Source of the DNA: Gammaproteobacteria bacterium
GTDB taxonomy: Bacteria; Pseudomonadota; Gammaproteobacteria; Pseudomonadales; Azotimanducaceae
DNA: 55,350 nt
Assembly: GCA_020832055.1 (NCBI GenBank)
Contig: JAFIFL010000002.1
Location: forward strand, 1 to 55,350
Direction: 5' to 3'
Shown: piece by piece, positions 16,113 through 25,540 of the stretch
Layout: every line of letters starts with the position of its first letter
Position numbering within the stretch: position 1 is the stretch's first letter
Position numbers and translations under genes: made by a program
The notes under the pieces: model-generated
Seen by the model: only the letters and a program-made list of their open reading frames with translations
Told to the model about the DNA's origin: nothing
Database searches by the model: none

Positions 16113-17747
16113 CTATGCCACGACGCGAGTCAGGTTGGCCTCTGCGGTCGCCCTGGCCCATTTGTAGTCGGCCTTGCCGTTGGCTGCACGCAGCACCTGC
16201 GGGACCCGCACGATGTCCCGGGGCAGCTTGTAACCGGCGATGTAGCCGCGCATGAACGTTCTGAGCGCCTCGTCGCCGGGATCGGCGTCGGTTTCGAGCG
16301 CCAGCACAGCCACCACCCGCTCACCGAAGCGGTCGTCAGGCATACCCACCACGAGACAGTCCGCCACGTCCGGATGGCGTTTGGCGGCTTCCTCCACTTC
16401 CTCCGGAAACACCTTCTCACCGCCGGTATTGATGCACTGCGAACCCCGCCCGAGGAGGGTGATGGTGCCGTCGGACTCGACCTTGGCGAAGTCGCCCGGG
16501 AACGAGTAGCGCACGCCACCCACTTCCCGGAACGTGCGCGCGGACTTCTCCGGATCCTTGTAGTAGCCGATGGGCACGTTGCCGGCGGTGGCGACCAGAC
16601 CGATCTCCTCGGACCCGGGGGCCACTTCGCGGCCATCTTCCGTGAAGACCTTGACCCCGGGACTGAGGGCGAAGCGGGCCGTCTGCGGCGGCGTGGTCCG
16701 GTTGCTCATGGCCATGCCCATGCTGCCCTCACTGGAACCCATGGCATCGAGCAGCATCATGTCGTGGTGTTCGAGCAGCCGCTGCTTGGTCTCGGCAGAC
16801 CACATCACGCCGGAAGACACGATCTGCTGCAGGCTGGTCAGATCAAAGGGTCGGCCCTGCTCCCGGGCGCCGTCGAGGGACTGAAGCAGGGGCTTGGCGA
16901 AGGCATCGCCGATGATGGTCATGTCCGTCACCCGATGTTCGGCCACCGCCTGCCAGATGGCGTCAGGGTCGAGACTGCTCTGCCGGACCGTAACCACGGT
17001 GCCGCCCATGAGATGGGGCACCATGGTGCCGATCCACATGCCGACCCCGTGCATCTGCGGCGATGCTGCCAGCGTCGTCGGCGCCAGTCCGGCGGCGTGG
17101 ACCTGCTTCACCAGCTCCGGGATGTCCTCGACCTTGGCCGGTGGTTCGAGACCGCGCATGGCGAAGCCGGCACACATGCCCACACAGAACTGGCCGGCGT
17201 GATACATCACCCCCTTGGGCATGCCTGTCGTGCCGCCGGTGTAGAGCATGTAGATGTCATCGAAGGGGCGCTCGATGCGCGGCATGGGCACAGCCGCTGC
17301 GATGGCCGCCTCGTAGTCCAGCGCCCCATCGAGCAGGGCCTCGCCGCTGTCGTCGGCCACCTGAATCAGGCAGCTAAGCTTCGGCAGACGCCTGCGGGCC
17401 GCCTCCATCAACGGCGCGTAGCGGGCCTCGAACACCACCGCTTCGGCATCGGCGTTGTCGAACAGGTAGACGAGTTCCTCGACGCCATAACGGTAGTTCA
17501 CGTTGATCGGTACGCCGCGCATCTTGAAGCTGCCGAAATGCGCCTCCGCATACTCGTTGCAGTTGCGCAGGTACAGGCCGATCTTCGAGTCCGGCTTCAG
17601 CCCGTGTTCGCCGAGCACGGCAGCGATCCGTGCCGCACGATCCTCGTATTCCCGCCAGGTCCGCTGCTGCTCACCGCAGATCAGCGCCAGGCGGTCAGGC
17701 ACGACATCCGCAATGAGCTCCCAGGCATTGGCAAAGTGGAAATCCAA
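16113..17747 (-). CDS. Acyl-CoA synthetase, FadD19-like (steroid/long-chain acid CoA ligase type)
   Basis: 544 residues of the ANL superfamily. The N-terminus MDFHFANAWELIADVVPDRLALICG matches the FadD19/FadD17 group, known for activating steroid side-chain acids in actinobacteria. Motifs: YMLYTGGTTGMPKGVMYH near 180, DAMGSSEGSMGM near 335, FPGDFAKVESDG near 415, and C-terminal catalytic Lys in RAANGKADYKW. The start is a TTG at 17747 with GGAGG seven bases upstream. It stands alone in the minus direction, divergent from the pap gene. A steroid substrate is an inference from the family only. Confidence 0.85.
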   Translation of the reverse strand: MDFHFANAWELIADVVPDRLALICGEQQRTWREYEDRAARIAAVLGEHGLKPDSKIGLYLRNCNEYAEAHFGSFKMRGVPINVNYRYGVEELVYLFDNADAEAVVFEARYAPLMEAARRRLPKLSCLIQVADDSGEALLDGALDYEAAIAAAVPMPRIERPFDDIYMLYTGGTTGMPKGVMYHAGQFCVGMCAGFAMRGLEPPAKVEDIPELVKQVHAAGLAPTTLAASPQMHGVGMWIGTMVPHLMGGTVVTVRQSSLDPDAIWQAVAEHRVTDMTIIGDAFAKPLLQSLDGAREQGRPFDLTSLQQIVSSGVMWSAETKQRLLEHHDMMLLDAMGSSEGSMGMAMSNRTTPPQTARFALSPGVKVFTEDGREVAPGSEEIGLVATAGNVPIGYYKDPEKSARTFREVGGVRYSFPGDFAKVESDGTITLLGRGSQCINTGGEKVFPEEVEEAAKRHPDVADCLVVGMPDDRFGERVVAVLALETDADPGDEALRTFMRGYIAGYKLPRDIVRVPQVLRAANGKADYKWARATAEANLTRVVA

Positions 17748-17939
17748 GGGTCATCCTCCATTACCTTCATCAGTGAACGCTGGACGATACCCATGGGTAC
17801 TCACCAGCTCAAGTGCGACTGCCAGCGTGCGTGCATGCAGCAAGAATCCACCGAGCGTGGCTGAGTACAGCGGATTCCTGATGCCCCCTGCTGCACAAAG
17901 CCCTACCATGAAAAGGTGACCGTCAGCGGAGACACAGGC

Positions 17940-19427
17940 ATGTTCGAAACGGCGGAACTCGGCCGCAGCATCAGTCGCAAGGCATTCGCCGCAGAGGAGC
18001 CTGCCCTGCACAAGGCGCTGCTCAAGGCCCAGTTCGCCCTGAGAGATGCCGGAGTGCCCGTCATCGTAATCGTTTCCGGGGTGGAGGGCGCCGGCAAGGG
18101 CATGGTCGTCAATCGCCTCAACAAGTGGCTCGACACCCGGGGCGTCGAAACCCACGCCCTCTGGGACGAGACCCAGGACGAGCGGGAACGCCCATTCTTC
18201 TGGCGCTTCTGGCGGCTCATGCCGCCACGGGGCACCATCGCCGTGCTGTTCGGGTCCTGGTACACCAAGCCCATCGTGGATCACGCCCTCGAACTCACCG
18301 ATGTCGACGCCTACGAGCGTGCCCTGCACAGAAACCTGCAACTCGAGCAGCTGCTGGTGGATGACGGCGCCCTGATCGTCAAATTCTGGTTCCACCTCTC
18401 CCGCAAGCAGCAGCAGACACGCCTGGACGCGGACCTCGAGGCGAAAACCGCCTCACCCCAGCTCGAAACCTACGCGCGCCAGTACAAGCACTTCTCCAGC
18501 GTCTCGGAGCGGGCCATCCGCGTGACGGACCGCAGTCATGCACCCTGGCACATCCTCGAAGCGGCAGACGAGTATTACCGGGACCTCACCACCGGGCGCC
18601 TGCTGCTTGCGGCCATGCAGGATCATCTGGCCTCGATTCCGGATTGCGCCGGAAGCGGCAATGCCGACGCGTCCCTCACGCCGCGGGAAAGCCCGAGCGT
18701 TGGCCCCGCAGAGCCGACTGTTCTCGAGCAGGTGGACCTGAGCGCCAGGTATTCAGGCAAGGACTACGATAAGCGCCTCGAGCAGCGCCAATCCGAGCTG
18801 CGCCAGCTCTCCTGGAAGGCCAAGCACAAGGGCCGCAACACGGTCATGGTCTTCGAAGGCTGGGATGCGGCCGGCAAAGGCGGTGCCATACGCAGGGTCA
18901 CCGCCGGCATGGACCCGCGCCTGTATCGCGTGATCTCAGTGGGCGCGCCCACCGACGAGGAACGCGCCCATCACTATCTGTGGCGTTTCTGGCGCCACAT
19001 TCCCCGGGCCGGGCATATGACGATCTACGACCGGTCCTGGTACGGCCGGGTCCTGGTGGAGCGGGTGGAAGGTTTCGCCAGGCATGACGAATGGGACCGG
19101 GCCTATCAGGAGATCAACGACTTCGAAGAACAACTGATCGATCACGGCGTGATTCTGCTCAAGTTCTGGCTTCACATCAGCCAGGAGGAGCAGCTCGCGC
19201 GCTTCGAGGCGAGGCAACAGGACGAGCGCAAGCAGTACAAGATCACCGACGAAGACTGGCGCAACCGCAAGCGCTGGGACGACTATCGCGCCGCGGTGCA
19301 TGACATGGTCGGCCACTGCAGCACCGGCTACGCCCCCTGGACGCTGATCGGCGCCAACGACAAGAAGACGGCACGCATCGAGGTGCTCGACACCCTCTGC
19401 GAGCGACTCGCCAAAGCGCTGGACTGA
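17940..19427 (+). CDS. pap: Polyphosphate:AMP phosphotransferase (two fused PPK2 domains)
   Basis: 495 residues with two PPK2 domains. It makes ADP from AMP using polyphosphate. Domain 1 (res 1-235) has the P-loop-like GVEGAGKG near 47; domain 2 (res 270-490) has EGWDAAGKGGAIRR near 302 and YDRSWYGRVLVERVEGF near 360. In domain 1 the equivalent of DRSWY reads LFGSWYTKPI, losing the Asp, so catalysis probably rests on domain 2, as reported for other class II PPK2 enzymes. I chose ATG 17940 (MFETAELG matches the family start) over GTG 17916, whose Shine-Dalgarno is too close. It is convergent with putA, six bases apart. Confidence 0.92.
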   Translation: MFETAELGRSISRKAFAAEEPALHKALLKAQFALRDAGVPVIVIVSGVEGAGKGMVVNRLNKWLDTRGVETHALWDETQDERERPFFWRFWRLMPPRGTIAVLFGSWYTKPIVDHALELTDVDAYERALHRNLQLEQLLVDDGALIVKFWFHLSRKQQQTRLDADLEAKTASPQLETYARQYKHFSSVSERAIRVTDRSHAPWHILEAADEYYRDLTTGRLLLAAMQDHLASIPDCAGSGNADASLTPRESPSVGPAEPTVLEQVDLSARYSGKDYDKRLEQRQSELRQLSWKAKHKGRNTVMVFEGWDAAGKGGAIRRVTAGMDPRLYRVISVGAPTDEERAHHYLWRFWRHIPRAGHMTIYDRSWYGRVLVERVEGFARHDEWDRAYQEINDFEEQLIDHGVILLKFWLHISQEEQLARFEARQQDERKQYKITDEDWRNRKRWDDYRAAVHDMVGHCSTGYAPWTLIGANDKKTARIEVLDTLCERLAKALD

Positions 19428-19433
19428 CCGCCC

Positions 19434-22400
19434 TCAGCGGATCTTTCTGAGCAGTTCCGCGTTGCCGCCCGAGGCCGTCGTGTTGACGGTGAACGTCCGC
19501 TCCGTGGCGAAGCGCAGCAGGTAGTGGGGGCCGCCGGCCTTCGGGCCCGTTCCCGACAGCCCCTGACCGCCAAAGGGCTGCGAACCCACGATGGCTCCGA
19601 TCATGTTGCGGTTCACGTACATGTTCCCGGCCGGCACGGCGCGGAACAGTTGCCTGGCCCGGCGCTCGATGCGCGAATGCAGACCGAAGGTCAGCCCGTA
19701 GCCCGCCTCCGCCACCTCCGCCAGACAGGCGTCGAGCTGCGATTCCCGGAAGCGCCGGACGTGCAGGATGGGTCCGAACTTCTCGCCACCGATATCACGG
19801 ATGTGATCGATACCGAACAGCATGGGTGCCACGTAGGTGCCCCGCGCGTCGATGACATCCGGGACCTGCAGCCGGTGCTTGACCTTCGCTTTGCCGGCCA
19901 GCGTCCCGGCGTGATCGAGCAGCATGCGCCGGGCATTGCCGTCGATCACCGGACCCACATCTGTGGCCGGATCGCGCGGATCACCGATCACGAGCGCATC
20001 CATGGCGCCTTGGATCATCGCGAGGAGGTCGTTCTCGATGGCCTCCTGAACGTACAGCACGCGCAAGGCCGAACAGCGCTGACCGGCACTGCCGAAAGCA
20101 CTCGTCAGGACATCGTCCGTGACCTGCTCGGGCAATGCGCTGGCATCCACGAACATGGCGTTCAGGCCGCCGGTCTCCGCGATCAGCGGTATCAGCGGAC
20201 CCGGGCGCTCGGCGAGACGCTGGGCAATGCGCCGGGCCGTCGCCTCGGATCCGGTGAAGGCCACGCCGGCAATCCCGGGATGCCTGACCAGCGGCTCACC
20301 CACTTGCGTACCGCTGCCGGGAAGCAGGTGCAGCACCTCCACCGGCACCCCTGCCTTGTGCATGAGCATCACCGCGCGAGACGCGATCAGCGGCGTCTGG
20401 TCAGCCGGCTTGGCCACCACGGCATTGCCGGCTGCCAGAGCCCCCGCCACCTGACCGGTGAAGATCGCCAACGGGAAATTCCATGGGCTGATGCAGGCGA
20501 AGACGCCACGTCCGTGCAGGCTGAGCTCATTGCGCTCGCCGGTCGGACCAGGCAGCTGCTGACTGCCTTCGAACTGGCTGCGGGCGAGGTGGGCGTAATA
20601 GCGCAGGAAATCCACCGCCTCACGCACCTCAGCGAGGGCGTCAGGAATGGTCTTGCCGGCTTCGATGACCGCGAGATGCATGAGCTGGAGAAGATGCTCT
20701 TCGTAGGCGTCGGCGACCCGTTCCAAAATCTCGGCGCGTCCGGCCCCGCCCCGGGCATCCCAGGCCGCCTGGGCAGCCCGACCGCTGACCACGGCCGCAT
20801 CCACGTCCTCGGCGCGGGCCTCGATGACCTTCCCGGCGGGTTCGTCGAGCCGCGCCGGGTTGTGCACTTCAACAGGGCTGCCTTCGCCGGGGCGACCGGC
20901 GATCAGCGGCACGGCGACACGGCTCTGGGGGTCGTAGCCTTCGAACGCCATGGCAATCTGATCGAGGACACGAGGATCGTCGAGGTCCAGGGATAGCGAG
21001 TTGCGGCGCGGCGCGAACAGGGCCGAAGGCAGCGCAATGTCCGGATGCCGGGCCGCGTCGAGACCGCGGACCTCCACGAAGGAATCCGTGACCACTTCGT
21101 CCACCGGATAACGCTCGTTGAGGAAGCGGTTGACAAAGGAGGAATTGGCACCGTTCTCCAGCAGCCGCCGGACCAGGTAGGACACCAGCTCCTCGTGACC
21201 GCCAACGGGCGCGTAGGTGCGCACCGTGGGGAACTCCGGATACTGTTCCCGCGCTACCCGATACAGCAGTTCACCCATGCCGTGCAGGCGTTGGAACTCG
21301 AATTCCGCCCCCTTCCCAGCCATGGCCATGACGCTGGCCACGGAGTGGGCATTGTGGGTGGCAAACTGGGGCGAGAGCCAGCCATCGCTGTCGAGCAGTG
21401 CCGAGGCACAGACCAGCCAGGAAAGATCGGTGCTGGACTTGCGGGTGAAGACGGGAAAGTCCGCAAGTCCCGCCACCTGGGCATGCTTGATCTCCGCGTC
21501 CCAGTAGGCGCCCTTGACCAGCCGGACCGGAAAGCGACGGCCGCTGTCCCGGGCCAGCGCTTCGAGCCACCCGATCAGGTCACGGGCGCGCTTGCCGTAG
21601 GCCTGCACCACGAAACCGGCGCCGTCCCAGCCATCGAGGTCCGGATCCCGGGCCAGCCGCTCGAACAGGTCCATGGAGGGCAGCAACCTTGCCGCCTCCT
21701 CGGCATCGATGGAGAGACCGATGCCCCCCGCAGCGGCCCGCAGGGCCAGCGCCTTGAGCCGCTGGTAGATGGCATCGCGGACGCCCTCGAAGTGCATGGG
21801 TTCATAGCGCGGATGCAGCGCGGAGAGCTTGACCGAGACCCCGGGGCGGGCCTCGGGCGCACCGGCCCCTGCGGCCACCACATGATCAATGGCCAGGGCA
21901 TAAGACTCGCCATAGGCCGCCGCATCCGCCTCCGTCCGCGCGCCTTCGCCGAGCATGTCGAAGGAGAACAGTGCCTCGTCGCCGTACTCCTTGCGCCCCC
22001 GGCGAGTGGCCTCTTCGATGCTTTCACCAAGCACGAACTCCCGGCCGAGGATGCGCATGGCGCCGTAGAGGGCGTTGCGGATCACCGGTTCGCCGGTCCG
22101 CGACACCAGTCCCCGCAACCACGCGGCCGGACCGGTGCGAAAATCTGCAGTGGGCTTGATGACCCGACCGGTGAGCATCAGCGCCCAGGTCGAAGCGTTC
22201 ACCAGCAGTGCATCCGATCCACCCAGGTGAGTCGCCCAGTCTGCGGAGAGCAACTTGTCGGAAATGAGTTCGTCTGCGGTGGTGTCGTCGGGAATGCGCA
22301 ACAGCGCTTCCGCGAGACACATCAGGGCCACCCCTTCCTCATTGGACAGGCCGTACTCCTCCAGGAAGGCGTCGAGCCGACTGCGGTCGGCACGATGTTC

Positions 22401-22583
22401 GCGGGCGCGCCGGACCAGTTCCCGGCCCTCCTCAAGTGCCCGGCGCCGCATGACGCTGCCCATGGGGAAAGCCTCGACGAGGTCGTTGACGACGGCTTCC
22501 TCATCGCGCAGCTTCATCTGCGCAATCCGCTCGAAGAAGTCGGCGCCAGTCAGGCCAGGCAGGTCTGGTCGACGATTCCGCAC
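19434..22583 (-). CDS. putA: Bifunctional proline dehydrogenase / L-glutamate gamma-semialdehyde dehydrogenase
   Basis: 1049 residues. The proline dehydrogenase barrel lies in res 110-440, with GVSVKLSALHPRYE, RLVKGAYWDAEIKHAQ, ATHNAHSV and YAPVGGHEELVSYLVRRLLENGA as signatures. The ALDH domain (res 510-1000) has ISPWNFPLAIFTGQ, AETGGLNAM with the general-base Glu and FGSAGQRCSALR with the catalytic Cys. The C-terminus NTTASGGNAELL is typical of PutA. There is no N-terminal ribbon-helix-helix domain, so it should not repress its own gene. The start is GTG 22583, with GGAGG six bases before it. It lies 38 bp after a thioesterase gene in the same direction. Confidence 0.95.
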   Translation of the reverse strand: MRNRRPDLPGLTGADFFERIAQMKLRDEEAVVNDLVEAFPMGSVMRRRALEEGRELVRRAREHRADRSRLDAFLEEYGLSNEEGVALMCLAEALLRIPDDTTADELISDKLLSADWATHLGGSDALLVNASTWALMLTGRVIKPTADFRTGPAAWLRGLVSRTGEPVIRNALYGAMRILGREFVLGESIEEATRRGRKEYGDEALFSFDMLGEGARTEADAAAYGESYALAIDHVVAAGAGAPEARPGVSVKLSALHPRYEPMHFEGVRDAIYQRLKALALRAAAGGIGLSIDAEEAARLLPSMDLFERLARDPDLDGWDGAGFVVQAYGKRARDLIGWLEALARDSGRRFPVRLVKGAYWDAEIKHAQVAGLADFPVFTRKSSTDLSWLVCASALLDSDGWLSPQFATHNAHSVASVMAMAGKGAEFEFQRLHGMGELLYRVAREQYPEFPTVRTYAPVGGHEELVSYLVRRLLENGANSSFVNRFLNERYPVDEVVTDSFVEVRGLDAARHPDIALPSALFAPRRNSLSLDLDDPRVLDQIAMAFEGYDPQSRVAVPLIAGRPGEGSPVEVHNPARLDEPAGKVIEARAEDVDAAVVSGRAAQAAWDARGGAGRAEILERVADAYEEHLLQLMHLAVIEAGKTIPDALAEVREAVDFLRYYAHLARSQFEGSQQLPGPTGERNELSLHGRGVFACISPWNFPLAIFTGQVAGALAAGNAVVAKPADQTPLIASRAVMLMHKAGVPVEVLHLLPGSGTQVGEPLVRHPGIAGVAFTGSEATARRIAQRLAERPGPLIPLIAETGGLNAMFVDASALPEQVTDDVLTSAFGSAGQRCSALRVLYVQEAIENDLLAMIQGAMDALVIGDPRDPATDVGPVIDGNARRMLLDHAGTLAGKAKVKHRLQVPDVIDARGTYVAPMLFGIDHIRDIGGEKFGPILHVRRFRESQLDACLAEVAEAGYGLTFGLHSRIERRARQLFRAVPAGNMYVNRNMIGAIVGSQPFGGQGLSGTGPKAGGPHYLLRFATERTFTVNTTASGGNAELLRKIR

Positions 22584-22621
22584 GGCATGCCTCCAGGTTG
22601 TCGCCCTCAGCGCCGCACAGT

Positions 22622-23425
22622 CTACGCCGGTTGGGCCAGCACCGTCTGCGTCACCCGTGCCACCAGACCGTCGGCCTGCCAGCACTCCGCCGAGACCACG
22701 CCGCGGCCGGCGGGGCTGTGCTGGTTGCGGGATACCAGGCCCACCGCTCCGGGCGCCGGGATGCGCAGCACGTGCAGCGAGATGTCGGCATTGATGAAGC
22801 CGATGCGCCCCTCCGGCTCTTCGAGCCGCCGCTGGGAGACGCCATTGGCGAAATCCGCCAGCGCCGCCAGCTGGACCATCGGCATCAAGGCAATACCGGG
22901 CGCCAGATCCAGCGGCAGGCGCAGCCAGCCACCGCCTGCGCCGCCGCCATCGAGCCCCGAATCCCGGCGCACCAGCAGGCGCAGATGGAGTCCGTCCTTT
23001 TCCGCCAGATCGCGCCCACTCTGGGTCCGCACCACATCGGCGAGACTCGCCTCCGGCAGCATGTCCTCTGGTGGCAGCGGACACTTCGCCGGCGCCACTT
23101 CGGCGCTGACCGCCATGGCGCCGGTATGGAGGCTGGTCGCGCGCACCAATTCCTTGCCGCCGCTGCTGAGCACCGCCTCATGGACGCAAAGTCTGCGCCC
23201 CTGGCGAAGTGAGCGAACACTCACTTCAAGCGGGGCGCAGGGCACCGGGCGGAACAGGTCCAGGGACAGGCGGGCCAACTGGAACTCCGGCGCCACCGCT
23301 TCCCCGAGGACGTGGCACAGCAGTGCAGCCGGAGCGCCGCCGTGGAGCGTGTCGCCCCAGGGCCCCATGGCTGCCGAGGTCGGCATCCAGGTGCTGCCCT
23401 CGCGGGTGAAAATGACGTCGGTCAT
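22622..23425 (-). CDS. Thioesterase-family protein, double hotdog (TesB-like)
   Basis: 267 residues from ATG 23425, which has GAGGAG five bases upstream. The protein has two hotdog-like halves: res 1-120 with MGPWGDTLHGGAPAALLCHVL and res 150-265 ending with GVVSAECWQADGLVARVTQTVLAQ. The first half has the His-Gly-Gly of TesB-like acyl-CoA thioesterases, and SAECWQADGLVARVTQ matches their usual end. It would hydrolyse acyl-CoA in the cytosol. It precedes putA by 38 bp and is divergent from an acyl-CoA dehydrogenase, in keeping with CoA-thioester catabolism. No specific substrate can be named. Confidence 0.8.
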   Translation of the reverse strand: MTDVIFTREGSTWMPTSAAMGPWGDTLHGGAPAALLCHVLGEAVAPEFQLARLSLDLFRPVPCAPLEVSVRSLRQGRRLCVHEAVLSSGGKELVRATSLHTGAMAVSAEVAPAKCPLPPEDMLPEASLADVVRTQSGRDLAEKDGLHLRLLVRRDSGLDGGGAGGGWLRLPLDLAPGIALMPMVQLAALADFANGVSQRRLEEPEGRIGFINADISLHVLRIPAPGAVGLVSRNQHSPAGRGVVSAECWQADGLVARVTQTVLAQPA

Positions 23426-23550
23426 CTGGACTCCTCGTTGGTCATGATTGGTCATGGGCAGCCATCCCCCATAACAGGTCGCGGTCGGGATAGCGCTAAT
23501 CGATTCGAATTAATACACTGGCAGGAACACTGTTGCGCTCAGAGGATGCC

Positions 23551-24792
23551 ATGGATTTCAACGACAGCCCCACCGAAGCCGCCTTTCGCCAGGAAGTGCG
23601 CGCCTTCCTCGACCAGCATGCACGACTGCGGCGTGAGCCCAACGAGAGCGCCTTCGACAGTGCGAAGACCGACGCCGACAGGCTCGCCATCGCCAAGCGC
23701 TGGCAGCAGACCTTAGCCGATGCCGGCTGGGCCTGCCTGAGCTGGCCGAAAACCTACGGCGGGCGGGACGCCACGCCCATCGAGCAGGTGATCTGGAACC
23801 AGGAGGTGAAGCGCTACGTGACGCCTGATGGGCTGTTCATCATCGGCCAGGGCATGTGCGCTCCCACCCTGATGGCCTACGCCAACGAGCAGCAGAAAGC
23901 CCACCACCTGCCGCGCATCGCCAGTGGTGCCGAGGTCTGGTGTCAACTGTTCTCCGAACCGGTGGCCGGCTCGGATCTGGCCGGCATCAAGACCCGGGCG
24001 ATCAAGGATGGGGACGAATGGGTGGTCAACGGCCAGAAGGTCTGGACCTCCGGCGCCCACTATTCCGACTGGGGCATCCTCATCACCCGCACCGACCCCG
24101 GCGTACCCAAACACAAAGGCCTGACCATGTTCTTCCTGGACATGAAGACGCCGGGGGTGGAGGTGCGGCCCATCAAGCAGATCAACGGCAACAAGGACTT
24201 CAATGAGGTCTATTTCACCGACGTCCGCATCCCCGACAGCCAGCGCCTCGGCAAGCCGGGTGAAGGCTGGAAGGTCGCGCTGGTGACCCTGATGAACGAG
24301 CGCATGGCCGTGGGCAGCGGCCTGTCCAACACCGTCATGGACGTGTTCCGCGCCGCCCAGACCGTGGAACTCGACGACGAGCCTGCCATCCGCAATCCCG
24401 CCGTCCGCGATCAGCTCGCCGACTGGTACTGCCGGGAGATGGGCCTGAAGTACACCACCTACCGCATGATCACCGCCCTGTCCCGCGGCCAGGACCCGGG
24501 GCCGGAGGCGTCCATCAGCAAGGTGGTGGTGGGTGCCAACAACAATCAGTCCGCCAGCTATGCGCTGGATCTTCAGGATATGGGCGGCATCCTCGACGAC
24601 GACGAGCTGTCCGGCTTCGGCAATCAGTTCCAACGCCAGTTCATGCGCTCACCGGCCAACCGCATCGAGGGCGGCAGTGACGAGATTCTGCGCAACATCA
24701 TCGCCGAACGCGTCCTCGGCATGCCCCCGGACATTCGGCCGGACAAGAACGTACCGTTCAACGAGGTTCCTGGAGCGAACAGCAAGAGCTGA
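23551..24792 (+). CDS. Acyl-CoA dehydrogenase
   Basis: 413 residues. Domain order is the usual one: N-terminal helices (res 1-120), a beta domain (120-230) with WCQLFSEPVAGSDLAGIKT and VVNGQKVWTSGAHYSDWGIL, then C-terminal helices (235-400) with MNERMAVGSG, GPEASISKVV and NRIEGGSDEILRNIIAERVLG. It introduces an alpha,beta double bond into an acyl-CoA using FAD and passes electrons to ETF. The sequence resembles the FadE group seen in terpenoid and steroid degraders. AGAGGA lies before the ATG. The 125-bp divergent gap holds TCGATTCGAAT, a short inverted sequence that may be a regulator site. Confidence 0.92.
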   Translation: MDFNDSPTEAAFRQEVRAFLDQHARLRREPNESAFDSAKTDADRLAIAKRWQQTLADAGWACLSWPKTYGGRDATPIEQVIWNQEVKRYVTPDGLFIIGQGMCAPTLMAYANEQQKAHHLPRIASGAEVWCQLFSEPVAGSDLAGIKTRAIKDGDEWVVNGQKVWTSGAHYSDWGILITRTDPGVPKHKGLTMFFLDMKTPGVEVRPIKQINGNKDFNEVYFTDVRIPDSQRLGKPGEGWKVALVTLMNERMAVGSGLSNTVMDVFRAAQTVELDDEPAIRNPAVRDQLADWYCREMGLKYTTYRMITALSRGQDPGPEASISKVVVGANNNQSASYALDLQDMGGILDDDELSGFGNQFQRQFMRSPANRIEGGSDEILRNIIAERVLGMPPDIRPDKNVPFNEVPGANSKS

Positions 24793-24795
24793 AGT

Positions 24796-24821
24796 GCAGC
24801 GCCGTTCAGCCTTCGCGCTGC
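24796..24821. terminator. Hairpin between convergent genes
   Basis: GCAGCGC and GCGCTGC can pair as a 7-bp stem just after the acyl-CoA dehydrogenase stop. It overlaps the end of the convergent lipoprotein gene. No T-run is seen, so termination is only a suggestion. Confidence 0.3.
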
Positions 24822-25024
24822 TTCCCGCACAGTTCTGACAGCGACATCAGCCCGGCCTTGAGCCGGGCGTGCTCGTCGGCGTCGATGGCACCTTCCTCCA
24901 ATGCCCGTGCGAGGTCCATCAGCTGCTGGCCGATCGACACATCCCCCATGCGGACGTTCGTGGCCACATTCTCGTTCCAGCAACCTGCCAGCAGCAGCAG
25001 CATGCCTGTCGTTATGAGTTTCAA
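24806..25024 (-). CDS. Small lipoprotein with SHOCT-like helical region
   Basis: 72 residues from a TTG start at 25024, preceded by GGGGGAGAG. LKLITTGMLLLLAGC is a lipoprotein signal with lipobox L-A-G-C at residue 15. The C-terminal part MDLARALEEGAIDADEHARLKAGLM resembles a SHOCT domain (short, often oligomerising C-terminal unit). It is convergent with the acyl-CoA dehydrogenase and divergent from the small membrane protein/PspC pair. An ATG-initiated longer frame exists but would bury the signal peptide. Confidence 0.65.
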   Translation of the reverse strand: MKLITTGMLLLLAGCWNENVATNVRMGDVSIGQQLMDLARALEEGAIDADEHARLKAGLMSLSELCGKQREG

Positions 25025-25308
25025 GGCTCTCCCCCCTTTGGCGTGAATGCAGCGCAAGTTTCGAACATTTCCGCGCTCCCTGCGAGAGCTCCGAGGACTT
25101 TGTTCCGGAGCTCCTTCGCGGTTGGTCAAACTCGCCACTGTCGTGCGAATCCGACCACATTGCATCCCAACTCTCTCGGAGCGATCTTTCAGATATCCTT
25201 AAAAAACAGCAATTTAAGACCTCAAAATCCGGTTGGCACGAAGTGTGTATAACCCGAGATGTCAGCGAGCCCCGCAGCAAGCCGGGGAAAGTTCACGGAG
25301 GGAGTACC

Positions 25309-25527
25309 ATGCTTTCACTTCAACGCCTCAGCCGCCTGCGTCAGCCCCGCAGCAACCGCGCATCGACCGCACTGTTGATCGTCACGTTCAGCGTCTTCGC
25401 GGTCCTCGGGCACATGGCCATCGAGCAGCAGCGTGGCGGCGCCCAGTGGGCCGGGGAGTCGACGCCGGCATCAGCCAAGTCCGATCAGCTCGATCTCTGG
25501 TCGCTGTTCCACCATCTTCGATTCTGA
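25309..25527 (+). CDS. Small single-pass membrane protein upstream of PspC
   Basis: 72 residues from ATG 25309 with GGAGGGAG six bases upstream. An Arg-rich N-terminus (LQRLSRLRQPRSNR) is followed by one membrane helix ASTALLIVTFSVFAVLGHM and a short polar tail ending DLWSLFHHLRF. I recognise no family. It ends 13 bp before the PspC-domain gene in the same direction, so the two are probably co-transcribed and may work together at the inner membrane. A CCCC/GGGG hairpin lies just before the Shine-Dalgarno. Confidence 0.6.
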   Translation: MLSLQRLSRLRQPRSNRASTALLIVTFSVFAVLGHMAIEQQRGGAQWAGESTPASAKSDQLDLWSLFHHLRF

Positions 25528-25540
25528 GGAAGCCATCATC

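Noticed and set aside
16374-17864. 496-residue plus-strand frame opposite the FadD19-like ligase
   Set aside because: Shadow of the recognised gene; composition (His, Arg, Gly) lacks any fold signature.
22584-23084. N-terminal extension of PutA by 167 residues
   Set aside because: It would overlap the thioesterase gene in another frame, has no DNA-binding motif, and GTG 22583 has an ideal Shine-Dalgarno.
21045-23447. 800-residue plus-strand frame opposite putA and the thioesterase
   Set aside because: It is antisense to two clearly recognised genes; such long shadow frames are expected in GC-rich DNA and its sequence is Gln/His/Arg-rich without domains.
25230-25260. Possible sigma-54 promoter (TTGGCACG-like) before the PspC group
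   Set aside because: The -24 element fits but the -12 GC dinucleotide is missing, so the match is too weak.
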